A stretch of DNA of 41,923 nucleotides, taken from positions 16,969 through 58,891 of the forward strand of contig JAAUZX010000031.1 of NCBI GenBank assembly GCA_014804365.1. The letters are read 5' to 3'. Below the pieces are notes generated by a model. The model saw only the letters and a list, made by a program, of their open reading frames with translations, had not been told where the DNA came from and ran no database searches. Positions within the stretch are counted from its first letter, which is position 1. Every line of letters starts with the position of its first letter. This DNA comes from Lachnospiraceae bacterium. GTDB taxonomy: Bacteria; Bacillota; Clostridia; Lachnospirales; Lachnospiraceae. This document shows positions 30,969-40,672 of the stretch, one piece after another. The translations under genes were made by a program, and so were the position numbers.

Positions 30969-32382
30969 GAGACTCCTCCTTACCTAGCACCTCCATAATC
31001 TCGGTAGCGCCTGCCGGTGTCATCTGCTTGCCGGAAACTGCCGTCCGTATCGGCCACATCACGTATCCGTTTTTACAGCCCTTCTGCTCCACGTAGGAAA
31101 CAAGAGTCTGATACAGCGCATCATTGCTGTAATCCGTCTGGTCCTCCAGAAGCGGCAGAACCTCCTGCAATACTTCCAGTGAGGACTCTGCATTTGTCTT
31201 CATCTTCTTGTGGGTATACATCTCCACGTCATATTCCGGTAATTTCTCAAAGAAATCGACCATTTCCTTGATATCCGGAAAAATCTCTATTCTTGTCTTA
31301 ACCATTGCGGCAATCTTATGAAGATCCAGATGGCCACTGAGTGCCTCTTTCAGATACGGTTCTGCCATCTCATAGAACCGGTCGGCATTCATTGCTTTGA
31401 AATATTCGCCGTTCATCCATTTTAATTTCGTATAATCAAATACTGCCGGTGACTTGGACAGATGATGATAATCAAATTTCCCGATCAGTTCTTCCAGTGT
31501 AAAGATCTCCGTGTTATCCTCCGGACTCCAGCCAAGCAACGCCACAAAATTAACGATCGCCTCCGACAAAAATCCCTGTTCGATCAGATCCTCATAGGAA
31601 GAATGCCCGCATCTCTTGGCCAATTTCTGGTGATTCTCGTCGGTAATCAGCGGACAATGCACATATTCCGGTACTTCCCAGCCGAACGCCTCATAAAGGC
31701 GGTTATATTTGGGGGAAGACGACAGATATTCATTGCCGCGTACCACATGGGTGATGCCCATCAGATGATCATCTACCACATTAGCAAAATTGTATGTGGG
31801 AAAACCGTCCGATTTGATCAGGATCATGTCATCCAGTTCCGCATTATCCACACTGATATCTCCGTAGATGTCATCATGGAAAGTGGTGGTACCCTCCGTG
31901 GGATTATTCTGTCTGATCACGTAAGGTTTTCCGGATGCAAGATTTGCCTCCACCTCTTCCTTCGATAAATGCAGACAATGCTTATCGTAAATATTGATCT
32001 CTTTGCCCGCTACGGTACGCGTCAGGGATGCAAGGCGCTCCTTATCACAGAAACAGTAATATGCCTCTCCCTTGTCCACCAGTTCCTTGGCATATTGCAG
32101 ATAAATCCCCTGCTTCTGACGTTCGCTCTGTACATAAGGTCCCACGCCGCCGTCTTTGTCAGGTCCTTCGTCATGAAAGAGTCCGGTTTTCTCAAGCGTA
32201 CGGTAGATAATATCCACCGCTCCTTCCACATAACGCTCCTGATCGGTATCCTCTATTCTCAGAATAAAGTCACCGCCCTCATGTTTTGCAATCAGGTAGG
32301 CATACAACGCCGTTCTGAGATTTCCTACATGCATGCGTCCTGTAGGGCTGGGCGCATATCTTGTTCTTATTTTCTGACTCAT
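30925..32382 (-). CDS. gltX: Glutamyl-tRNA synthetase
   Basis: This class I synthetase charges tRNA-Glu (and in many Firmicutes also tRNA-Gln, corrected by GatCAB). The 485-residue protein opens with [20 protein letters not shown], the HIGH-equivalent, and has the KLAKR loop ([16 protein letters not shown]), where KLSKR is more usual. [20 protein letters not shown] is another hallmark. GAGGAGGAAATT precedes the ATG at 32382, just 10 bp after the hydrogenase-like gene, and its 3' end overlaps the helicase start, so the three genes form an operon. Confidence 0.97.
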   Translation of the reverse strand: MSQKIRTRYAPSPTGRMHVGNLRTALYAYLIAKHEGGDFILRIEDTDQERYVEGAVDIIYRTLEKTGLFHDEGPDKDGGVGPYVQSERQKQGIYLQYAKELVDKGEAYYCFCDKERLASLTRTVAGKEINIYDKHCLHLSKEEVEANLASGKPYVIRQNNPTEGTTTFHDDIYGDISVDNAELDDMILIKSDGFPTYNFANVVDDHLMGITHVVRGNEYLSSSPKYNRLYEAFGWEVPEYVHCPLITDENHQKLAKRCGHSSYEDLIEQGFLSEAIVNFVALLGWSPEDNTEIFTLEELIGKFDYHHLSKSPAVFDYTKLKWMNGEYFKAMNADRFYEMAEPYLKEALSGHLDLHKIAAMVKTRIEIFPDIKEMVDFFEKLPEYDVEMYTHKKMKTNAESSLEVLQEVLPLLEDQTDYSNDALYQTLVSYVEQKGCKNGYVMWPIRTAVSGKQMTPAGATEIMEVLGKEESLARIRKGIEKLQGA

Positions 32383-32392
32383 AATTTCCTCC

Positions 32393-33871
32393 TCACTTCA
32401 TATCCGGAATCTTCCTAGCCGCCGCTTCCTTAAATGAACCTACCGCCTTCGCCGCAGCCGGTATGGCAATATTCGTTCCGGCACCTGCCACGCAGCCGCC
32501 CGGACATGCCATACCCTCGATCAGACATCCGTTCTTCTTGCCCGCCTTAGCAAGCATCAGCATCTTTTTACACTCAGATAAACTTTCCGCATGTTCGATA
32601 TTTACTTCCACGTCGGGATAGTACTCCCGCACACATTCCTCGATGGCGCTTGCCACACCGCCTGCCACACCATAACCGCGTCCCGCACCGGTAGCGCCTT
32701 TCAGCTCGTCCAACGCTTTAATCTCGTCAAGCAGGATTCCTCTTGCTTCGAAAATTCCTGCCAGTTCCTCGAATGTAATGACAAAATCCACATCCGAGCG
32801 TATCGTCCTTCTGGAAGCCTCCAGTTTCTTAGATGCACATGGTCCGATAAAAACTACTTTCGCATCGGGATGATCCTCTTTTATGATTCTGGCCGTGGCC
32901 ACCATAGGCGTCAGCGCATTAGATATCTTGTCTATGGTCTCGGGGAAAAACCTTTTCGCCAACACGGACCATGACGGACAACAGGAGGTCAGGCTGAAAG
33001 GCAGCTTGCCTGTCGCCACCTCCGTGGCGTAGTGCTCCGCTTCTGCCATAGCTCCCAGATCGGCACCAATTGCCGTCTCATAGACATCATAAAACCCTAG
33101 CTCCTTCAAAGCTGTCTTCAACATATCCGGCGTCACATTCGGCCCGAACTGTCCCGCAAAAGCAGGCGCTACCTGCGCAATGATCTTTTGTCCCGACTGC
33201 ATGGCACGAATCAGCTGAAATATCTGAGACTTATCCGCAATTGCACCGAAGGGACAATTCACCATACACTGTCCGCAGGAAACACACAGATCATTATCGA
33301 TGACCGCCCTGCCCTTCTCGTCATTCTTGATGGCTCCCACACCACAGGCTCCCGCACAAGGTCTCACCTGATGGGATATGGCATCGTATGGACAGACTGC
33401 CTTACACTTACCGCACTTAATGCATTTCTCCTGATCAATGACAGACTTTCCGTTCTTCATGGATATTGCACCGCGGGGACATACTTCCCGACAAGGATGT
33501 GCCACACATCCCATACACCGATCCGTCACCTGATAACAGTTCTCCGGACAAGCATTGCACGCCGAAGGAATTACCTGCATAAGAGGCGGTTCATAATATT
33601 TCTCGGAAATATTGCTTTCTTCTAATCCCTGTGTCAGATGCACCAGCCGGTTCTCCGGCCTCAAAGATAACCCTATTGCAAGCCTGATCCGTTCACGCAC
33701 GATAGCACGCTCCCTGTAGATACTCTCATACTCCGATTCATCATAATCGACGATCTGATAAGGAAGCGCTTCCACATCATCGATCAAGTTCTCTGAATGA
33801 TAAGCCAGATTAGCTACCTCTTTGAAAATACGGCGTCTGTTCTTGCGAACCTGCGTATCGATCCCTCTCAT
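32393..33871 (-). CDS. Monomeric [FeFe]-hydrogenase-family protein (group B-like)
   Basis: The 492-residue protein has an N-terminal helical region (1-95), Cys-rich ferredoxin-like clusters (about 100-220; [53 protein letters not shown]) and an H-cluster domain. The H-cluster motifs are present: TSCCPSW (295-301), GPCASKK (343-349; MPC is more usual) and MACPGGC (454-460). The cysteines needed for the 4Fe subcluster are therefore kept. The layout matches the group B-type hydrogenases of Clostridia, whose physiological partners are poorly known; H2 production or sensing is possible. The ATG at 33871 follows GGAGGATTGT; a frame extension reaches 33886. No HydEFG maturases lie in the window. Confidence 0.87.
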   Translation of the reverse strand: MRGIDTQVRKNRRRIFKEVANLAYHSENLIDDVEALPYQIVDYDESEYESIYRERAIVRERIRLAIGLSLRPENRLVHLTQGLEESNISEKYYEPPLMQVIPSACNACPENCYQVTDRCMGCVAHPCREVCPRGAISMKNGKSVIDQEKCIKCGKCKAVCPYDAISHQVRPCAGACGVGAIKNDEKGRAVIDNDLCVSCGQCMVNCPFGAIADKSQIFQLIRAMQSGQKIIAQVAPAFAGQFGPNVTPDMLKTALKELGFYDVYETAIGADLGAMAEAEHYATEVATGKLPFSLTSCCPSWSVLAKRFFPETIDKISNALTPMVATARIIKEDHPDAKVVFIGPCASKKLEASRRTIRSDVDFVITFEELAGIFEARGILLDEIKALDELKGATGAGRGYGVAGGVASAIEECVREYYPDVEVNIEHAESLSECKKMLMLAKAGKKNGCLIEGMACPGGCVAGAGTNIAIPAAAKAVGSFKEAAARKIPDMK

Positions 33872-33954
33872 ACAATCCTCCGTCATTTATATGTTAATAT
33901 TTTCACAAACTTTTCGTATGGCATCACGTAATCTGTCACGAATGTAAGGAAAAT

Positions 33955-33996
33955 CCCCGTAAGTTATCATGTCTATTTTTGCATAAACTTACGGGG
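33955..33996 (-). terminator. Terminator after the ABC exporter operon
   Basis: CCCCGTAAGTT (33955-33965) and AACTTACGGGG (33986-33996) make an 11-bp perfect stem with a 20-base loop that can close further. On the minus strand it is followed by ATTTT. It separates the ABC genes from the hydrogenase-like gene. Confidence 0.6.
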
Positions 33997-34017
33997 AAAT
34001 CAAGTACATTTGCCAAT

Positions 34018-36141
34018 CTACTTTTTGCGGCGGCTCAACCAGATGATCAGTCCGTTCACAAGACACAGAAGCGGAAGCAGAATAACGGACACAAATCCGA
34101 CGATATAGACGACCTGCGCATTGAATGCCAGATAACCGATCGCATAATATTTCACCGGAATCGCCACGGAATCCTCTCGGTCCGCCAGGCTGGCAATCAC
34201 GCTGCCGAACAGTTTCACATTATACCCCGGTACGATCTCATCCGCCATGGCAGTAAACATCTGCTCTGTCGCCACAATGACCGCCTGTGATTCTCCTCCT
34301 GACTCAGTACCCTTTCTCACTTTAAGTCCGATCAAGAATGGACCATCGATATCCCCTTCCCCTTTGCGATAATTATCGCCATCCATCATATCGGTCTTAC
34401 TAAAAGCACTCTCGCTCGTTGTCAGAAACGGATGATAAGATACATCATCAACGTCCTCTGGGTAAGTCAGTCCTCTGGATAAAGGTGCAAGCACCGTGCC
34501 GCCGGATACCTTTTCCGTAAGATCCCCTTCCTCAATTTCAGGAAAAAGATTGTACGGATTTTGATAATAATAGCTGCGATCTCCCTCCGCGATCACACCG
34601 TCCACCACAGTTACATTGTAATATCCCATGATCTTCTCAAACTGTTCCATGCTCGTACCTGTCCACGTAGGAATAATAAGTGCATTGCCGCCCTGTTCCA
34701 GATACGCTAACACCTTATTTGTATCATCTTCCGAATAATCATTGACAGGCGCATTCAGAATAATGCCGCGGGCATCTTCCGGAATCTCATCCACCGTGTG
34801 AAGACTCAGATTCTCATAAGTCACGTTTTCCTTAGCCAAGGCATTTAAGAATTTTTCATCAAAAACAAGCTCATCATGACCCGTTACGACATAGAATTTG
34901 GGAATATCGCCCGTCGTCACACGCATGATCGCCGAGAGCAGCTGTCCCTCCCCGTCATATCCCGCAATCTCATAGCTGTAAGTGGTATAATTCGGCTCAT
35001 AAGCATAGATATCATTGTAATCCACTACCATATCTCCGCTCGGGCCGACGACGATCAGACTGTTTCGCGAAGGTTCCGTATCCGTATATTTATAGTAAAA
35101 CTTCGGATTCGCTATCGGATCGATGTATTCTACCTTAATATGCTTAGAGAGTCCCTTAAATTGCTGCAGTGTCCTGTCCAGATCCTCATCCTTCGCCGCC
35201 TCCTCCGACAGAACATTGATCGTGACATCCTGTGACAGTCCGCCGATGATCCTCTCGGTATCTTCCGTGAGCGTATAGAGCTTATTCGCCGTCACATCAA
35301 ATGATGTGTACTGATCGGGCACATAATTCAGTCCAATATTTACCGCAATAGTCAAGATGGCCGTCAACAGAATATTGACGATACTGTACGCCCCCAGTTT
35401 GACTCCTCTGCCTGCCACCGCATATCTTCGTTTCTGAATGGACTGGGTTGTGCAAAACAGTACAAATGCCGTGGCAGTCACAAAATATGCCACGGATTCC
35501 ACCTGAAAATAGCCATTACACAATGCATCAAACCGTCCTACCATATCAAAGCATCGTAACAGTTTTGCAATATACTCTGCTATTTTCGACGTGCCGGATG
35601 AGGATATCACATTGCAAAGTCCCGACATAATATATCCCAGAAACATCGCTGCAAAAGACAACACAGCCGCAATCACAATGCTTTCGGTCAGTGAGGACAT
35701 AAACAATCCGATCGCAAGACCTAAACAACCATACAGAAAAAAGCCAAGCAACGATGTGTAGGATGTGCCTGTCTGAAATTCTCCCGCACGCATCAACAAT
35801 ATCGGTGCCAGACCGATCACAAATACCGAGATCGCAAACATAGTCACCAATGCCAGAAATTTACCCATCACGATCTTACCCACTGACACCGGCGCCGTCA
35901 GAATCAACTGATCCGTCTTATACTTCCGCTCCTCCGCCAGCGTGCGCATGGTCAGAATCGGAACGGTAATGATCAGCAGGAACACAACGCTTTGTAAAAC
36001 ATACGAGATCGTGGGATATCCGGAGAGCATATTAAGCACCATAAAATATATCCCCATCATAAACAGCATAACTGCCAGATAGAGCCAGCCGATAAAAGAG
36101 TGAAAGAAGGACTTCAACTCTCTCTTATAAATCGCTATCAT
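34018..36141 (-). CDS. ABC-2 permease fused to GldG-like domain
   Basis: The 707-residue protein is a fusion. The N-terminal 240 residues are an ABC-2-type permease with about six membrane helices (MIAIYKRELKSFFHSFIGWL, LTMRTLAEERKYKTDQLILT). Then one more helix (about 255-275) leads to a GldG-type extracytoplasmic region (TSFDVTANKLYTLTEDTERI, LSKHIKVEYIDPIANPKFYY, KFYVVTGHDE), and a C-terminal helix with RRKK. GldG-like proteins pair with ABC ATPases and export unknown cargo; in Bacteroidetes they are tied to gliding, but in Firmicutes the role is unknown. It overlaps the ATPase gene by 17 bp. AAGGAGGATTTGAACG precedes the ATG. Confidence 0.88.
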   Translation of the reverse strand: MIAIYKRELKSFFHSFIGWLYLAVMLFMMGIYFMVLNMLSGYPTISYVLQSVVFLLIITVPILTMRTLAEERKYKTDQLILTAPVSVGKIVMGKFLALVTMFAISVFVIGLAPILLMRAGEFQTGTSYTSLLGFFLYGCLGLAIGLFMSSLTESIVIAAVLSFAAMFLGYIMSGLCNVISSSGTSKIAEYIAKLLRCFDMVGRFDALCNGYFQVESVAYFVTATAFVLFCTTQSIQKRRYAVAGRGVKLGAYSIVNILLTAILTIAVNIGLNYVPDQYTSFDVTANKLYTLTEDTERIIGGLSQDVTINVLSEEAAKDEDLDRTLQQFKGLSKHIKVEYIDPIANPKFYYKYTDTEPSRNSLIVVGPSGDMVVDYNDIYAYEPNYTTYSYEIAGYDGEGQLLSAIMRVTTGDIPKFYVVTGHDELVFDEKFLNALAKENVTYENLSLHTVDEIPEDARGIILNAPVNDYSEDDTNKVLAYLEQGGNALIIPTWTGTSMEQFEKIMGYYNVTVVDGVIAEGDRSYYYQNPYNLFPEIEEGDLTEKVSGGTVLAPLSRGLTYPEDVDDVSYHPFLTTSESAFSKTDMMDGDNYRKGEGDIDGPFLIGLKVRKGTESGGESQAVIVATEQMFTAMADEIVPGYNVKLFGSVIASLADREDSVAIPVKYYAIGYLAFNAQVVYIVGFVSVILLPLLCLVNGLIIWLSRRKK

Positions 36142-37093
36142 CGTTCAAATCCTCCTTCTGCACATCTTCTGTCAGCTTTAAGAATATATCTTCCAAAGAT
36201 CTTTCGAGACGGTTCATAGAGAGAATCGGCATATCCGCCTTCGATAAAGCAATCGAAAGTTCCTTCCGGATATCCGCATCTTCCGCTGTCTCCACGTGGA
36301 TCACTACCGAGTCCTCCTCCGGCCCCTGTTCAATCGTATAAGCCGCAATCTGTCCCATACCCTTCAGGACCTCTTCCGCCTGCTCTTTTGTTCCGACAGC
36401 CGTCACTTCGAGCTCCGCACTGGCCTGCATCATCTGCTGCAATTCCTCCGGCGAACCATCCGCTGCTAATTTGCCGTCCGAGATAATCATAATGTGATCA
36501 CACACCGCACTCACCTCAGACAAAATATGTGAGCTTAAGATGATCGTATGTTCCTTTGCAAGACTCTTAATCAAATCTCTGATTTCTATGATCTGCTTCG
36601 GATCTAAGCCGACCATCGGTTCATCCAATATGAGAACTTCCGGATAGCCGATGAGCGCCTGTGCCAGTCCTACGCGCTGCTTATATCCCTTGGACAAGTT
36701 TTTGATCAGCCTCTCTTCCACCTCATTTAGCTGTGTCTTCTCTATGACTTCTTCCACATGTTCTTTTCTTTCTTTCCTGTCAACCTTCTTGAGCTCCGCC
36801 GCGAACATCAGATATTCCCACACCGTCATATCCGTGTATAAAGGCGGAATCTCCGGCAGATAGCCGATACACTGTTTGGCTTTCTCCGGCTGTCTTAAAA
36901 TATCATAGCCATTTATTTTCACGGTACCGCTGTTTGCAGCGATATATCCCGTCATAATATTCATTGTCGTTGACTTTCCGGCTCCGTTAGGTCCTAAGAA
37001 GCCGTAGATTTGTCCCTTTTCTACCGTAAAAGACAAGTGATCCACCGCCGTATGCGCACCATATCTTTTTACCAAATTCTCAACCTGTATCAA
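36125..37093 (-). CDS. ABC transporter ATP-binding protein
   Basis: The 322-residue ATPase partners the GldG-fused permease. It has Walker A (GPNGAGKST), a Q-loop in IGYLPEIPPLY, a signature LSKGYKQRVGLAQAL (LSKGY for the usual LSGGQ), Walker B VLILDEPMVGLDP and the switch His in ILSSHILSEV. The C-terminal ~90 residues after SDGKLAADGSPEELQ form a small alpha/beta add-on typical of ABC-2 exporters. I start it at TTG 37093 because AAGGGAGGACCC lies before it and the protein then begins MIQVENLVKRYG, the normal family start; an ATG at 37123 with no clear site is the alternative. Confidence 0.93.
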   Translation of the reverse strand: MIQVENLVKRYGAHTAVDHLSFTVEKGQIYGFLGPNGAGKSTTMNIMTGYIAANSGTVKINGYDILRQPEKAKQCIGYLPEIPPLYTDMTVWEYLMFAAELKKVDRKERKEHVEEVIEKTQLNEVEERLIKNLSKGYKQRVGLAQALIGYPEVLILDEPMVGLDPKQIIEIRDLIKSLAKEHTIILSSHILSEVSAVCDHIMIISDGKLAADGSPEELQQMMQASAELEVTAVGTKEQAEEVLKGMGQIAAYTIEQGPEEDSVVIHVETAEDADIRKELSIALSKADMPILSMNRLERSLEDIFLKLTEDVQKEDLNDDSDL

Positions 37094-37366
37094 AATAGGG
37101 TCCTCCCTTCTGCAAACGCTCATATAAATGTACTCTCAAAGTGTGTTTCTATTCTTATCAAATTGTGAAATTTCTGTGTCCGGTCATATTTACTGCAAAC
37201 ACACCGCCACGATTATATCATATTATATTACTAAAAACACTTTAAATTATAGTAAACAACATAACAAATTTCTGCTTCCGGTTCTTGTAGGAGCCATATA
37301 CGGAAGCTTTTTGCAAGACCGAAGTCGAAATTTTTAATGTCGTTAACTATATAAGAAAGGGATCTT
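37094..37366. other. Divergent gap upstream of the cotJ operon
   Basis: This AT-rich 273-bp stretch should hold promoters for both flanking operons. The cotJ operon of Bacillus is under sigma-E, but I found no convincing sigma-E or sigma-A pair here by eye. A TCATATTTA at about 37183 resembles a -35 half only. Short open frames here look like chance. Confidence 0.35.
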
Positions 37367-37540
37367 ATGAAAGATTATATGTATAAAGAAAACTTTGACA
37401 GATTTCCTCTCGCAATGGCTTATGTTCCGTGGCAACGATTTAACGGAATATGCGATAATCTTGATGAAGCTCTTGACACCGGAACAATTTTTCCGGAACT
37501 CGACAAACCATTCACAGGAAGGAGATGCTGTAAAAAATGA
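37367..37540 (+). CDS. cotJA: Spore coat protein CotJA
   Basis: The 57-residue frame begins MKDYMYKENFDRFPLAMAYV and continues PWQRFNGICDNLDEALDTGT, IFPELDKPF, ending RRCCKK. The MAYVPWQ...Y/F...L..G..F.EL..PF pattern is the CotJA family, an inner-coat protein needed for CotJC assembly. AGAAAGGGATCTT precedes the ATG. Its TGA overlaps the cotJB ATG by 4 bp (ATGA). The two final Cys and two Lys are a common ending in this family. Confidence 0.88.
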   Translation: MKDYMYKENFDRFPLAMAYVPWQRFNGICDNLDEALDTGTIFPELDKPFTGRRCCKK

Positions 37541-37812
37541 ATATGCATTTTGCCAACGAGCAGGAAAAACTGCTGCATGATATCCAGGTTCTGGACTTCG
37601 TAGTCATCGAAATGTCCTTGTATCTGGACACACATCCTACCGACAGAAATGCAATGGAATATTTTAACCACTATAATCGTATGACCAATCAGGCCAAAAA
37701 AGAATACTCTGAAAAATTCGGCCCTCTGACTCTGGCACTCGCCGACACCTCAAGCTGCGGCGGCTGGGATTGGGCTACAATGCCTATGCCTTGGGAAGGA
37801 GGTTGTGCTTAA
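37537..37812 (+). CDS. cotJB: Spore coat protein CotJB
   Basis: The 91-residue protein (LLHDIQVLDFVVIEMSLYLD, THPTDRNAMEYFNHY, then YSEKFGPLTL and GGWDWATMPMPWEGGC) has the CotJB pattern. It is a spore-coat component whose gene lies between cotJA and cotJC. The ribosome binding site AGGAAGGAGATG lies inside cotJA, and its stop overlaps the cotJC start by one base (TAATG). Such tight coupling suggests the three products are made in fixed ratio in the mother cell. Confidence 0.9.
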   Translation: MNMHFANEQEKLLHDIQVLDFVVIEMSLYLDTHPTDRNAMEYFNHYNRMTNQAKKEYSEKFGPLTLALADTSSCGGWDWATMPMPWEGGCA

Positions 37813-38414
37813 TGTGGAATTATGAAAGAAGACTTGAATACCCCGTCAATATTACGGAACCTAATGCAATGCTGGCACAGGCGATTATCAGTCAGTACGG
37901 CGGTCCCGACGGTGAAATGGGCGCTTCCATGCGCTACCTGTCCCAGAGATATGCCTGCCCTTACAGGGAAGTATCCGCTGTATTGACAGATATCGGTACG
38001 GAGGAACTCGGACATTTGGAAATCGTTGCGACTATCGTGCACCAGCTTACCAAAAATTTATCAATGGAAGAAATCGAAAAATCGGGATTCGCGAATTATT
38101 ACGTGGATCATACGATCGGCGTCTGGCCGCAGGCTGCCAGCGGAATGCCGTTCAGTGCGGCGCAGTTCCAGTCCACGGGTGATATCATCACGGACCTGAC
38201 CGAGGATATGGCTGCGGAACAGAAGGCAAGAACTACCTATGACAACATCTTAAGACTCATCCACGATCAGGAAGTCTGTGAACCGATTAAGTTCCTGCGC
38301 GCAAGGGAAGTCGTGCATTTCCAGAGATTCGGTGAAGCTCTCAGAATCGTTCAGGATAGACTGAATGAGAAGAACTTCTATGCGTTTAATCCGGGATTTG
38401 ACTGCTCGAAATAA
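37812..38414 (+). CDS. cotJC: CotJC, manganese-catalase-like spore coat protein
   Basis: The 200-residue protein belongs to the Mn-catalase family and is a spore coat or inner-coat component. The four-helix ferritin-like core shows likely di-metal ligands: Glu in EPNAMLAQAIISQYGG, ELGHLEIVA, AAEQKARTTYDNIL and EVVHFQRFGEALR. The start is the ATG at 37812 because GAAGGAGGTTGTGC lies before it and the protein begins MWNYERRLEYPVNITEPN; the frame is open further into cotJB. In other clostridia CotJC-like proteins scavenge H2O2 on spores. Confidence 0.95.
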   Translation: MWNYERRLEYPVNITEPNAMLAQAIISQYGGPDGEMGASMRYLSQRYACPYREVSAVLTDIGTEELGHLEIVATIVHQLTKNLSMEEIEKSGFANYYVDHTIGVWPQAASGMPFSAAQFQSTGDIITDLTEDMAAEQKARTTYDNILRLIHDQEVCEPIKFLRAREVVHFQRFGEALRIVQDRLNEKNFYAFNPGFDCSK

Positions 38415-38477
38415 GAGACCTTGGTATTTATATTTAATTTGAAAAGAACTTTACTACTTTAAAGAATATAGAAAAGT

Positions 38478-38509
38478 GAAAGCATCAGTCGTTATTGACC
38501 GATGCTTTC
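38478..38509. terminator. Terminator after cotJC
   Basis: GAAAGCATC (38478-38486) pairs with GATGCTTTC (38501-38509), extended inward by GTC/GAC past one mismatch, with a 6-base loop. On the minus strand it is followed by ACTTTTCTATATTCTTT, so it can also stop the opposite gene. The 38415-38664 gap holds nothing else I recognise. Confidence 0.65.
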
Positions 38510-38664
38510 GCTTAAATATGGTGTTATCTGTTCTTTCTGGCTTGGCGGCAATTTATTCTTTGGGGTTCTCCATCAACTCCTTCATCGTATCGACAATCTA
38601 GTTTGTAATATGTTTTTCTGCTCCTTCATAACCGGCTATATAAAAATCGTCATAATCTCTGGTT

Positions 38665-40599
38665 TCATAGCGGTTCAAACCAACGAAATTCATTCGCAAT
38701 TTCATCCCTTATTATCTTATATGCCTGATAGTGTCCATTCTCATATTGTTCTCTGGCATTCGACAGACCATCCGCAAAAAACCAATAATAGGTATCATAG
38801 AATTCTTCATCCACGCCATATAAAACAATATAGTCAAAACTAAATTCGGCAATAATATCTTTCATTTCACGATGGTAATCTTCCTGTATTCTATAGATAT
38901 TTATAAGGTCAAATTCCGGAAACAAATAATATTTTAATTGAGTTATCTGATCGTCATTAAGAGACTCTTCTTTGTCTGCATAAGAAATCCATAAATCGGG
39001 CATGTCTCCGGAATCATCATGGGTCATCTCCGGAATGCAAGCCCGGATATTGTCTCTCAACTCATAAATTTCCTTGATTTCAGGGTCGATTTCTTTGAGA
39101 TAGGTATCTCTGCTCAAGAAACCAAAAATATTGCATAAAAAGAAACTACATAAATATAAGTATTGAACTTTCACAGCGCCAACATTATAAAAAAACAAAA
39201 GATAAATACACAACACGAACCAGCCTATAATATATGAGCCAATATATCTGTCATAGCATACAATTCCGACCGCTTCTCCCTCCGACATCGTAGTTAAGTA
39301 GGTCCATAATAAAAAAAGATTGTAGAGACAGAACAATAGCAGCATGCAAATATTCACACACAGTACTTTCTTTTTCTCACACTGATTTTTCTGAAATATG
39401 ACCGTAAACACCGCCATGGCGATACATAATGCCATCCATCCAAAGGCACTTATGTGAAATACCACTCCTCTAGTAAAAAAGGCAGTAAAGAAGTTCCGTA
39501 TGACAATATGAAATAACTCCGCATACGCAGCATCCGATTGATATTTTGCAATCACAGTACCGGGCAGGAAACTTTTCAACCTAAATTGGTCTCCGCCCGT
39601 TATGTTAAGATATTTCATCATGGCATTCCATATACCTAACTCCATCAAGGGAATAGAAATGTTCAGTATTCCCCCACGTAATAATTTCCATGCGGTATTG
39701 AATGTCATATGAAATCCTTTACTGATATACTCATTCACCAGATAAACCAGACAAACAACGCTGACAAAAATAATACCGCTAGGCTTTATCATAACCAGCA
39801 TAGCGGATAGCAGGGAAACGCCGAATGCTTTACGGTAATAGTCTTCACTATCTGTTACGGCCAGACAAAGGGCGGCCATAAAGGCAGCGCCAAGCGGTAT
39901 ATCCATATAACCGGATGTATACGGCCATGTTTCCCCAAATTTCCAAATCCACAGTAAACTTGCAACACTCATTCCGGATATAATATAAACAATAAAAGTT
40001 ATTAATTTATTGTTTGGAAGCAATTTCCTTATCTTACATACGGTAATATCAATAACCGGACAACCGGAGGCAAACAAAAGGACATTACTGCTTAACATAA
40101 CATCTCGTTCCGAATATACACTCTTCCCCAAAGCAAATAATGAATACCATGCTGCCATACCATGAGGATAGACTCTATGGTTTACACACAAATCATTATT
40201 CCAGACATCAAGATTATGATTATAAAATACGGCCTTGGAAAACATGCCCCAATGCAAAAAAGCATCCAATTCCGTATAGAAAAGCGTTTTCCCGTAAGAC
40301 AAAAACATATAAAACAGAACTGCAAACATGAACCCGATAATGGAAGGATTTAAAAAGTAAGCTTTTATATCCACGCTGTTCTTTGTGCAGGCGATATAGG
40401 CAACGGAAAAAATACCGACAGCAATGCAATAAATGTTTGCAACCGGCCACAATACCCCGAACGCTCCGCCTATTTCCAATACAGCCATGCTGGCTGCAAT
40501 ACCCAGAATAGGTCCGAAACCTTTATTTATTTTTAAAATACCTGTCAACACATATCCCCAAAGCGCTATACCGACTATAAGAAGTAAATTGCTTATCAT
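38665..40599 (-). CDS. Multi-pass membrane protein, possible GT-C type glycosyltransferase
   Basis: The 644-residue protein has about 11-12 hydrophobic segments up to residue ~500 and a soluble C-terminal part of about 140 residues (from FLSRDTYLKEIDPE). The first large loop contains FYTELDAFLHWGMFSKAVFYN, an acidic-plus-HW pattern like the first loop of GT-C glycosyltransferases that use lipid-linked sugars. That suggests transfer of sugar to a surface glycan or protein, which is inference. The base composition is visibly more AT-rich than its neighbours, consistent with an exchanged surface-glycan gene. GGAAGGATAATGGCTT lies before the ATG. It is followed upstream by argC, in the same direction, 73 bp away. 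Confidence 0.8.
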   Translation of the reverse strand: MISNLLLIVGIALWGYVLTGILKINKGFGPILGIAASMAVLEIGGAFGVLWPVANIYCIAVGIFSVAYIACTKNSVDIKAYFLNPSIIGFMFAVLFYMFLSYGKTLFYTELDAFLHWGMFSKAVFYNHNLDVWNNDLCVNHRVYPHGMAAWYSLFALGKSVYSERDVMLSSNVLLFASGCPVIDITVCKIRKLLPNNKLITFIVYIISGMSVASLLWIWKFGETWPYTSGYMDIPLGAAFMAALCLAVTDSEDYYRKAFGVSLLSAMLVMIKPSGIIFVSVVCLVYLVNEYISKGFHMTFNTAWKLLRGGILNISIPLMELGIWNAMMKYLNITGGDQFRLKSFLPGTVIAKYQSDAAYAELFHIVIRNFFTAFFTRGVVFHISAFGWMALCIAMAVFTVIFQKNQCEKKKVLCVNICMLLLFCLYNLFLLWTYLTTMSEGEAVGIVCYDRYIGSYIIGWFVLCIYLLFFYNVGAVKVQYLYLCSFFLCNIFGFLSRDTYLKEIDPEIKEIYELRDNIRACIPEMTHDDSGDMPDLWISYADKEESLNDDQITQLKYYLFPEFDLINIYRIQEDYHREMKDIIAEFSFDYIVLYGVDEEFYDTYYWFFADGLSNAREQYENGHYQAYKIIRDEIANEFRWFEPL

Positions 40600-40672
40600 A
40601 AGCCATTATCCTTCCGTTCAACAGAAATTTTTACTTTCATTTAATTTTCGACATTTATATATACTCTGCAAA

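Noticed and set aside
37128..37337. 69-codon plus-strand frame upstream of cotJA
   Set aside because: It has no ribosome binding site and a composition that reflects AT-rich intergenic DNA.
38502..38843. 113-codon plus-strand frame after cotJC
   Set aside because: It starts inside the terminator hairpin and runs antisense to the membrane-protein gene.
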